The notes beneath the pieces are model-generated. The model did not search any database. It was not told where the DNA came from and worked only from the letters and a program-made list of their open reading frames with translations. A DNA stretch of 64,000 bases from Myxococcales bacterium (GTDB lineage Bacteria; Myxococcota_A; UBA9160; UBA4427), in contig DUBZ01000055.1 in the NCBI GenBank assembly GCA_012960035.1, forward strand, positions 1 to 64,000, written 5' to 3'. Position 1 is the first letter of the stretch; each line of letters begins with the position of its first letter. Position numbers and translations under genes: made by a program. Positions 1 through 6,792 of this stretch are shown here, one piece after another.

Positions 1-2
1 CC

Positions 3-140
3 CCTAAAGCTCACAGCAGCGAGCCGAGCACGTTAGCGGAAGGAGTCGTCGTCGAACCGGTGACACCCCTTGTAAATGTCGAGCCAATCGAGCCCACCCA
101 AGGCATTCCACCTGCTTCTGCCGCCGCCCCCGAATCCTAA
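3..140 (+). CDS. 3' end of an upstream gene (partial, product unknown)
   Basis: The frame starting at base 3 is open from the window edge to a TAA at 138-140. It encodes a Glu/Pro/Val-rich tail ending in PPASAAAPES. The other two forward frames contain stops within the first 40 bases, so this is the only frame that could carry a gene entering from the left. The tail has no recognisable domain and overlaps the start of the next open frame. It could also be chance. Confidence 0.35.
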   Translation, partial: PKAHSSEPSTLAEGVVVEPVTPLVNVEPIEPTQGIPPASAAAPES

Positions 141-765
141 GTCGAACGCGTCCAGCAAGACGCAAAAGAAAACAGAGGCTGGATGCTCGACGTTGTACCG
201 GCTCAACGTCGCACGTCCCCACAAGATTTCAATCAAGATCGCCCCGCTGTCCGACGCGAGCGACGTCGACTACGCGGTCGCGCTATTGAGCCACGACCTC
301 TCGCCGCATACGGAATCCCATTCGGACAGCCGCGCATCGCAACACATTACGAAACACCTCGAAGCGGGTTTGTACTCTGTACACGTTCGAAACTTGTTCG
401 CTCGCAACGAACCACTCCGTTTCGAAATTCGAGCGACAGTAGGCAACCGTGCAGGCCCCTTGGACGTTGCTCCTGCGACCGTTCAAAATGTCCCTGCTTC
501 CCAAGCCAGTCCTTCAATCGTCGAGCGACCGGAGCCGCGACCCCCGGCATTTATCGGGGCGCGAGCGGGCGACTCGTCGGAGAAGAACAGGAAATCGCTG
601 ACATCTACGGCAGCGGCAGCCGGGCGAGAATCGTGGGAGATCTCCGCGGAGACATCACGCCGTAACGCGGGGCGAAGTCTATTCGAGCGAGTCGTCGCGC
701 TAATCCCGGTCGCGGCAGCACTAAATGACCACCGCCCCCCTCCTCCCGAGCCCGTCGCCCAATGA
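76..765 (+). CDS. Hypothetical protein with a beta-rich PPC-like segment
   Basis: This is a 229-residue protein of no family I can name. Residues 1-35 are Pro/Ser-rich. Residues about 36-115 alternate hydrophobic strands and include EAGLYSVHVRN and LRFEIRA, which recalls small beta-sandwich (PPC or Ig-like) domains. The C-terminal half is low complexity. The ATG at 76 lies inside the tail of the preceding open frame and has no ribosome site at a good distance (GGAAGGAG is 30 bases away). The true start may therefore be internal, for example the TTG at 193. The stop codon lies inside the left arm of a 12-bp hairpin that probably ends the transcript. Confidence 0.5.
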   Translation: MSSQSSPPKAFHLLLPPPPNPKSNASSKTQKKTEAGCSTLYRLNVARPHKISIKIAPLSDASDVDYAVALLSHDLSPHTESHSDSRASQHITKHLEAGLYSVHVRNLFARNEPLRFEIRATVGNRAGPLDVAPATVQNVPASQASPSIVERPEPRPPAFIGARAGDSSEKNRKSLTSTAAAAGRESWEISAETSRRNAGRSLFERVVALIPVAAALNDHRPPPPEPVAQ

Positions 766-794
766 TCGGCGCCGACGGCCATCGATCATTGGGC
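757..794 (+). terminator. Perfect 12-bp hairpin at gene end
   Basis: GCCCAATGATCG at 757-768 pairs perfectly with CGATCATTGGGC at 783-794 around a 14-base loop. The stop codon of the preceding gene (763-765) is inside the left arm. There is no T run, so it is either an atypical terminator or an RNA-stabilising structure. Confidence 0.6.
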
Positions 795-895
795 TAGCAT
801 GGTTCGTCGAATGCCAGTCGCTTTCGCCACGGCGGACGCGCGGTGTTTCGCAGTCGCCTTGAACAAGCTGCCTTTTACTAACGGGGATCTCTCAA

Positions 896-1753
896 GTGGG
901 AATCAAAGACGTCTTCGATCGCATCAAGGGCAAGTCGGCCAATCGAGACTCGGACGATGCTGAAAAGGTAGATCTCAGCCGCCGACAAACCGGGGAAGAG
1001 ACGATCCAAGCCCCGATCGGCGGCGGGAGTCCGCAACCCCGCAGCAGTAGCCAGGAAAGTGCGACGATGATCGCACCGGCGAGCGATCGGCCCACTCCTC
1101 AGGCACGTCCTACCCCGGTCGCACCCCAAGCGTCTGCTCTAGGTGTCAAATCGTCCGAGACTTCAAACGAAGACCCGCACATGGACGCGACCGTCGTCAC
1201 CGGGGCGTCACCCCCTCCGTCTATTCGCAAAGCCGGCCCGTCGCCACACGCGCCCGTCAACCCGCCTCCGAGCGTGCGCCCCTCGGTAAGGCCGGTGGCG
1301 CCGTCCCCCAATCCCGCGACGCCGCAGGCTCCCATCGCACCGGCATCAGACCCACCCGCCGCCAAGCCTGGCCCGAGTTCACCGGTGTCGAGCGACGACG
1401 CCACATTCTACCAGAGCCCCAACACCGACAACACGCTCGAACTCGCGGCCGTACTCGTAGGGATCTACGGTGAAGCCAAGAACGAACTTTTCCGAGTTCC
1501 GTTTGGAACCACGACGATCGGACGGGGAGACGGTTGTGGCGTGCAACTGCTTGACGCCAAAGTCTCTCGCGAACATGCGACACTTCTTTGCGAGGGCGAC
1601 ACCATTGCGCTCACCCCGCGGAGCGAGCGCAATCCGATCCTTGTCAACGAGGAACCGATCACATCGTCACATGCCCTCGCTGACGGCGACAAGGTTCAGT
1701 TTGGCAACTCCGGTGCGAGCATCTTGCGCATTCGAACCATTCCGGGTCTGTGA
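896..1753 (+). CDS. FHA-domain protein with Pro-rich linker
   Basis: This 285-residue protein probably reads phosphothreonine signals. A short charged head (MGIKDVFDRIKG) is followed by about 150 residues of Pro/Ala/Ser-rich disordered linker and then a C-terminal forkhead-associated domain (about 185-285). The FHA hallmarks are visible: TIGRGDGC near 205, SREHATL near 225, then NPILVN and LADGDKVQFG. Translation starts at a GTG; GGGGATCT just upstream is a weak ribosome site. No kinase or phosphatase partner is adjacent, although an ABC1-type atypical kinase lies two genes downstream. The next open frame overlaps its stop codon. Confidence 0.8.
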   Translation: MGIKDVFDRIKGKSANRDSDDAEKVDLSRRQTGEETIQAPIGGGSPQPRSSSQESATMIAPASDRPTPQARPTPVAPQASALGVKSSETSNEDPHMDATVVTGASPPPSIRKAGPSPHAPVNPPPSVRPSVRPVAPSPNPATPQAPIAPASDPPAAKPGPSSPVSSDDATFYQSPNTDNTLELAAVLVGIYGEAKNELFRVPFGTTTIGRGDGCGVQLLDAKVSREHATLLCEGDTIALTPRSERNPILVNEEPITSSHALADGDKVQFGNSGASILRIRTIPGL

Positions 1754-2220
1754 CGCGCAGGCAGCGCAACCTCGATCGCCGGTTGCGTTGTTCGACCCAG
1801 GGCCTTCTCCTTGCAAGACTCGCGGCGGCAATGCTGTCGATTCCGATATCCCAGCTACACGCGCAGCCGAGTCCACGCGAGGGTCCAGAACCGCAAGCCG
1901 CTCCTGACGCCCAAAAAGTCGATCACGGTAGCCGCATCTACCTAGACGATGTTGTCTTTCCAAACAGTGATGATGAAGTCGCGAGACTCTTCTTTCGCGT
2001 CGAAGCCGCTGACGGAAACGAGATCGTCATTCGCGACAACGGCGTTCCCATCGACGCAACGGACATCAACTTCAGCGCCATTAGAGACGCGCAGGGGGGA
2101 ACCGTCGCGGATCGGAGTGCGTCTTTGATCGTCAGACCGATACTAGAGCGGTGCTGGAGCAGACTTCGGAGTTGGGGGTGGAGCGAGCGTGATATCGTCA
2201 CGCACCGGGGGTGGACGTGA
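1750..2220 (+). pseudogene. Possible decayed VWA-type secreted protein
   Basis: The 156-residue frame begins at a GTG overlapping the FHA stop. It has a signal-peptide-like stretch (LLLARLAAAMLS to HAQ) and then a segment resembling the start of von Willebrand A proteins: RLFFRVEAADGNEIVIRDNG, a second stretch IDATDINFSAIRDAQGG, then DRSASL where VWA proteins carry DxSGS. After that the frame turns into Trp/Arg-rich sequence, while another frame reads RAVLEQTSELGVERA and stops. This suggests a frameshift and loss of the rest of the domain. It could instead be a short functional exported protein. Confidence 0.4.
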
Positions 2221-3626
2221 GCGGTCGCGATGACGACGAAGATGACAACGGAAACGACAACCATCAGCGGCGTGATACAAAGCGTACGACCACGGGCAAT
2301 CGCACTCGGGTCCCGACGAGCCGCATCGAACGCTTTGCGCGCATCGGCCTCCTGACAGGCGAGTTCGCGATCAGTGGTGCCGCCGAGTCGGTGAAGCGCG
2401 CATTCGGTGGAAGCTCGTCCGACGACAGCGTCTTTTTCAACACCCAGGGCGCCGAACGTCTGGCCAAGCGACTCGCGCGCATGCGCGGCGCGGCGATGAA
2501 GATCGGCCAAATGATCTCGCTCTTCGACGAAGAGCTCTTGCCCAAAGAATTCGCGGAGGCCCTCGCCATCTTGCGCGATTCGGCGGACACGATGCCCGAG
2601 TCTCAAGTCCGCAAGTCACTCGTGACTGCCTACGGCTCACAGTGGTGGAAGAAATTCGAAAGCTTCGACTTTGAACCCATCGCGGCGGCATCGATCGGCC
2701 AAGTTCACACCGGCATGACCAAAGACGGAAAAGAGCTCGCGATCAAGATCCAATATCCCGGCGTGGCGGAGAGCATCGAAAGCGACGTTCGAAATCTCGC
2801 CACCGCTTTGCAGGCAGCGCGAATTCTTCCGGTCGGCCTCGATATTGACGGCATCGTGGACGAAGCACAGCGGCAGCTCCAACAAGAGGCGGACTACCTC
2901 CTAGAGGCGGATTATCTGCGACGCTACAAAGAACAGCTTGGCGACGATCCGCGCTACTGCATCCCCGACCTCTACGATCGATTGTGCACCCCGCGCATGC
3001 TCGCAATGGAACGTCTGTTCGGCGTTCCCCTCGAAGACCTCGCCGGCGCCGGTCACGACCAGCGCGTCCGGGACGAGATGGGAGCAACACTTGTCGAACT
3101 TCTGTTCCGTGAACTATTCGAATTTGGCCTCATGCAGACCGACCCGAATTTCTCGAACTACCTGCTGGTCCAAGACGGCAAGCTCGGCCTGCTCGACTTT
3201 GGTTCGACAAGCGTGATCGACAACGATCTGTCGGTGCAGTACCGCGCGCTCTTTTTGGCCTTGATCGATCGAGACCGCGACCGGATCAAAGCGGCGATCA
3301 AGGACATCGGGTTCCTTCTGGCAGACGACTCGGCCGCGGTGCGCGAATGCTTGATCGACCTGTTCCTGCTGGTCTTCTCTCCGATGGGCTTCGAAGGCGA
3401 GTTCGACTTTGCCGAAGCGAACATCATGAGCCGCACCCAGGAACTTGGAATGGAACTCGCTTTCAAGCACGGCCATATGCGCGCGCCGCCAGCGCATACG
3501 ATGTTCCTGCACCGCAAGCTCGATGGCACCGTTCTTCTGTGCACGAAGATCAAGGCCCGGGTCAACGTGAAGCAGATTCTTAAAAAGGTGCTCGCCGACA
3601 CGGCCCCGAACGCGCCTGCTTCCTGA
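2211..3626 (+). CDS. ABC1/AarF (UbiB-like) atypical kinase
   Basis: This 471-residue protein belongs to the ABC1/UbiB family, whose members support quinone or lipid metabolism and keep a protein-kinase-like fold. Visible hallmarks are the family-specific KIGQ near residue 97, an Ala-rich nucleotide loop (AAASIGQVH), the lysine in AIKIQYPG near 178, the catalytic-loop-like TDPNFSNYL near 307 and DFG near 326. The first 45 residues are acidic and low complexity. The start is uncertain: GTG at 2211, or GTG at 2217, which has GGGGG about 6 bases upstream. No quinone gene is adjacent, so the substrate cannot be inferred. The gene ends convergent to ptsP. Confidence 0.85.
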   Translation: MDVSGRDDDEDDNGNDNHQRRDTKRTTTGNRTRVPTSRIERFARIGLLTGEFAISGAAESVKRAFGGSSSDDSVFFNTQGAERLAKRLARMRGAAMKIGQMISLFDEELLPKEFAEALAILRDSADTMPESQVRKSLVTAYGSQWWKKFESFDFEPIAAASIGQVHTGMTKDGKELAIKIQYPGVAESIESDVRNLATALQAARILPVGLDIDGIVDEAQRQLQQEADYLLEADYLRRYKEQLGDDPRYCIPDLYDRLCTPRMLAMERLFGVPLEDLAGAGHDQRVRDEMGATLVELLFRELFEFGLMQTDPNFSNYLLVQDGKLGLLDFGSTSVIDNDLSVQYRALFLALIDRDRDRIKAAIKDIGFLLADDSAAVRECLIDLFLLVFSPMGFEGEFDFAEANIMSRTQELGMELAFKHGHMRAPPAHTMFLHRKLDGTVLLCTKIKARVNVKQILKKVLADTAPNAPAS

Positions 3627-3677
3627 TCCTGGGCTCGAGTAGTAGACGGTCCACGTTATATGGCCCCCTTCCCGACC

Positions 3678-6101
3678 TTACGTGCGGGAGCCGTCTTCGA
3701 TGATCGAACGCAGCCAGTCGCCGAGGTCGGGATGCTCGAGCAGACCCGCCTGCCGCAGACGCGCCGCCGCGATCAGTTCGACTTCGTCCGGGCTCTCGGC
3801 CGCGAGCGCACGCCTGGCATCGTCGCTCACACCCTGGGAATCGAGGGCGCGTACGATTTCTTTCACGATTGGAACCGCTCCGGGCGCACCAGAAAGTTCG
3901 TCGATGCCGAGCCCGATCAAGATGGGGACAGCCAGCGGGTTCGTCGCAACTTCTCCGCACACCGACACTGGAATCCCTTCGCGATTGGCTGCGCGCACAC
4001 TCATGTTGATCAGCGACAGCACTGCGGGGTGAAGCGAGTTATAGAGATGCGCGACCCGTTCGTTTCCCCGATCTGCAGCGAGAACATATTGGGTGAGGTC
4101 GTTCGTCCCGATGCTGAAAAAATCGCATTCTCTCGCAAGTGCCGGGGCGATCAAGGCTGCCGATGGCACCTCGATCATGATTCCAACCGGAAGGTTTGGA
4201 TCGATCGCTTCGCCGCGACGCAACATTTGATCGCGCACGTCATCGATCACTGCGCGCGCCGCTCGTAGTTCGCCAACACCTGAAATCATTGGCAGCAACA
4301 GCTTCACTGTCTTGCTCGCACTGGCTCGGAAGATGGCGCGCAGCTGCGTGCGGAACGCCTCCGGGTTGTCGAGGATCAGACGCGTGGAACGCCAACCGAG
4401 CTGCGGGTTCTCTTCGGCTTCGAGCCCGATGTTCGGAATGCCCTTATCGCCGCCAAGGTCCAAGGTTCGAATTGTGACGGAACGTGGGGCCATCTGTGCG
4501 ACAACGCGAGCGTACAGCTGCTCTTGTTCCTGCTCACTGGGAAAGCCGCGATGCGCGAGGGCTAGGAGCTCCGTGCGGAACAACCCAACGCCTTCGGCGC
4601 CATGTTGGTTGATCAACCGAAGATCATTGATCAAGCCGACGTTTGCACTGAGGACAATGCGACGGCCGTCCCGGGTCTCTGCGGGTCGTTCGCGCAGGGC
4701 GTCGAGGTGTTCAACCGCGATCGCGTATTGGCGCTGGGCCTTTTTATATTCGTTGCACAACGCTTCGTCGGGAGAGAGATAGATCCGTCCCGCACTGCCA
4801 TCGACGATGATCTGTTCACCCGTTCGGGCCTCACGTAAAATTCCGCCGACACCGGTAATCGCCGGGATCTCGAGGGTGCGCGCAAAAATTGCACCGTGAG
4901 AAGTGGCTCCGCCGTGTTCCGCAACCAACGCTGCGACCTTGTCCATTTCCAGGCGCGCAAACAGTTCTGGCACAATCTGGTCGACCACGACCACGGCACC
5001 CTCGGAAAGCAGCGCGTGGTGATGCCGTACGCCGAGCAGGCGGGCCATCACGCGTCTTCCGACTTCCTGCACGTCGGCGCCACGTTCGGCGAAGTACGGG
5101 TCTTCTATGGCTTCGAACGTCGCGCGATAAGCGTCGAGTACTTCGGTCAGAGCCCGCAGCGCGCTGCCCCGGTTTTGCACCGCCTCTTCGAGCTGCTGCA
5201 CAAAGCCAGCGTCTTCGAGAATCTGCATCTGCGCGTGGAACACAGCGGCGAATTCGGGACCAAATTTTTCGCCCACGTCCCGGCGCATTTCGTCGATTTC
5301 TCGACGCGCTTCCGCCAGCGCATTCATCAATTCCTGCTTTTCGGCTTCGACACTCTCATTGGGTTCGTAGTCGAGATGCGCCAGGTCGATCGGCGCCTCC
5401 AGTCGATAAACCGGCCCGATTGCAACGCCGCGGGCCGTCGGGATCCCGCGAAGCTCGGCGCTTGCTTCCTGGCGCTGCACAGCGCTCCGTGCTCGCGCGC
5501 CCATGGCGATGTGACTCGAGATGCGCCCCGCCCCATCCTCGCTCCCAGCAGCCGCCATGGCGAGCATGCGCGCATTGACAACGACTGGCGCAAGCAACTG
5601 CGCACAGGTCTGCATCAGCTCGACATCACTCTGCTCGAAGCCACGGGATTCAAGGGTCTGAATGACAAGGACGCCGGTGGTCGCGCCCTGCACAACCAGC
5701 GGTGCCGCGAGCAGTGACTCGAATCGCTCTTCGCCGGTCTCCGGGAAGTAGCGGTAGCTCGGGCTCTCTTTGGCGTGTTCGTATGCGAGGGGTTCGCCGG
5801 CGAGAGCGCACGCCCCTACCAGCCCCTCGCCGAAGGCAAGTGTCACCTTCTGAACCGAACCCGGCTCTAGGCCAATTGTGGCACTCAGCGTCAGTCGCGT
5901 GAGTTCGAGGTCGGAGAGGTAGATGGAACAAACATCCGCGTCGAGTCGCTTCGCAACCAGGTCGATGACGTTGGCCAACGTCTCGTCAAGATCGTGTGAA
6001 CGAGACACGATCTCTGAGACATCGGCGAGTAGTGAAATCCGATCAGGAATAACGGCCTCCGCAGCCTGCTTCTGCGCAATGCGCAGATTTAGAACTGCCA
6101 A
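3678..6101 (-). CDS. ptsP: PtsP: GAF-containing PEP-protein phosphotransferase
   Basis: This 807-residue protein is enzyme I of the nitrogen-type phosphotransferase system. It autophosphorylates from phosphoenolpyruvate and passes phosphate to an NPr-type carrier. A GAF sensor fills about residues 25-175. It is followed by the enzyme I N-domain, the phosphohistidine motif GGATSHGAIFAR (His near 402), the PEP-binding barrel with TLDLGGDK, FSIGTNDLTQYVLAADR, and the acid/base Cys in VSVCGEVATNP near 714. Length and order match the family. The start is a TTG without a clear ribosome site, 18 bases after the XRE stop, so it probably depends on translation of that gene. No NPr or EIIA gene is in the window. 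Confidence 0.95.
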   Translation of the reverse strand: MAVLNLRIAQKQAAEAVIPDRISLLADVSEIVSRSHDLDETLANVIDLVAKRLDADVCSIYLSDLELTRLTLSATIGLEPGSVQKVTLAFGEGLVGACALAGEPLAYEHAKESPSYRYFPETGEERFESLLAAPLVVQGATTGVLVIQTLESRGFEQSDVELMQTCAQLLAPVVVNARMLAMAAAGSEDGAGRISSHIAMGARARSAVQRQEASAELRGIPTARGVAIGPVYRLEAPIDLAHLDYEPNESVEAEKQELMNALAEARREIDEMRRDVGEKFGPEFAAVFHAQMQILEDAGFVQQLEEAVQNRGSALRALTEVLDAYRATFEAIEDPYFAERGADVQEVGRRVMARLLGVRHHHALLSEGAVVVVDQIVPELFARLEMDKVAALVAEHGGATSHGAIFARTLEIPAITGVGGILREARTGEQIIVDGSAGRIYLSPDEALCNEYKKAQRQYAIAVEHLDALRERPAETRDGRRIVLSANVGLINDLRLINQHGAEGVGLFRTELLALAHRGFPSEQEQEQLYARVVAQMAPRSVTIRTLDLGGDKGIPNIGLEAEENPQLGWRSTRLILDNPEAFRTQLRAIFRASASKTVKLLLPMISGVGELRAARAVIDDVRDQMLRRGEAIDPNLPVGIMIEVPSAALIAPALARECDFFSIGTNDLTQYVLAADRGNERVAHLYNSLHPAVLSLINMSVRAANREGIPVSVCGEVATNPLAVPILIGLGIDELSGAPGAVPIVKEIVRALDSQGVSDDARRALAAESPDEVELIAAARLRQAGLLEHPDLGDWLRSIIEDGSRT

Positions 6102-6119
6102 GGGTAGCAGCCGTGCACG

Positions 6120-6389
6120 CTAGTGCGTGAGAGGCTCCTCCGGCATCTGCGGCACCAAACGTCGCATCGACGGAAACACCAGGTCCTTGTCTTCGAACCT
6201 GAGCCCCAGCGCGAGCAAAATCTTGCGCTTGGTGTCCATCCGGCAGTTCATGCCCTTTTCGACACTATGAATGGTGCGCAATGCCACGCGCGCCTTTCGA
6301 GCGAGCTGTGACTGTGTCATGAGTTTATTTTCGCGCATTTCACGAACACGATTACCAACAGTAGAAAGACCGCTCATCTCTTGCATCAC
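6120..6389 (-). CDS. XRE-family HTH regulator
   Basis: This is an 89-residue DNA-binding protein that is essentially one Cro/C1-type helix-turn-helix (about residues 8-65). TQSQLARKARVALRTIHSVE covers helices 2 and 3, and LLALGL closes the domain. The GTG at 6389 has GGGAG 8 bases upstream; an ATG is the next codon. It lies directly upstream of ptsP in the same orientation, so the two are probably co-transcribed. It may autoregulate the unit or act on the 11-bp repeat array in the divergent gap behind it. That link is inference. Confidence 0.85.
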   Translation of the reverse strand: MMQEMSGLSTVGNRVREMRENKLMTQSQLARKARVALRTIHSVEKGMNCRMDTKRKILLALGLRFEDKDLVFPSMRRLVPQMPEEPLTH

Positions 6390-6792
6390 GAATTACACTC
6401 CCTGGAATTTTATGCCCGTAACTTCGCTGTACAGGCATTGTTGAATAGATTCCAGTTTCGTAAGAACGGGGATTTTCTTTAGGAAAAATAATCGGTTGGA
6501 AGCGTTGGAGCATTCGAGTTGCAATAGGGCGTCGGGTTCAATAACTCGTTTCATTGCGCTGGGATGGCGCTCGAAGGCGCGTTCTAACGGAGCTTAACTT
6601 CGCATCACGAACGCCTCTTCAACCTGTAATTCGTAGGGAATAAACAACGTCGAAGTGCGGTCGAAATACAGTCGAAGTGCGGTCGGAGTGCGGTCGAAGT
6701 GCGGTCGAAGTGCGGTCAAATTGCGATCCATAAGCGGTCAATAATTCGCTTCGAGTTACGTCCAACATCACAAGGCCCTTCGGCGCATCTCG
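6390..6792. other. Divergent intergenic region without a gene
   Basis: About 400 bases separate the XRE-ptsP unit from the AsmA-like gene. The region is more AT-rich than its surroundings near 6400-6500 and holds the 11-bp tandem array at 6649-6736. A 64-residue minus-strand open frame crosses the array (6619-6813), but its sequence is only the translated repeat and it is not credible as a gene. Both flanking promoters must lie here. I cannot place -35/-10 boxes with confidence. Confidence 0.6.
6649..6736. repeat. Tandem array of 11-bp units, consensus GTCGAAGTGCG
   Basis: Seven direct units run from 6649 to 6725. Units 1, 3, 5 and 6 are identical (GTCGAAGTGCG), unit 4 has one change (GTCGGAGTGCG), and units 2 (GTCGAAATACA) and 7 (GTCAAATTGCG) are diverged. 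A further degenerate unit (6726-6736) keeps only the end. The 11-base period is close to one DNA turn, so equivalent bases face the same side of the helix. Confidence 0.9.
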
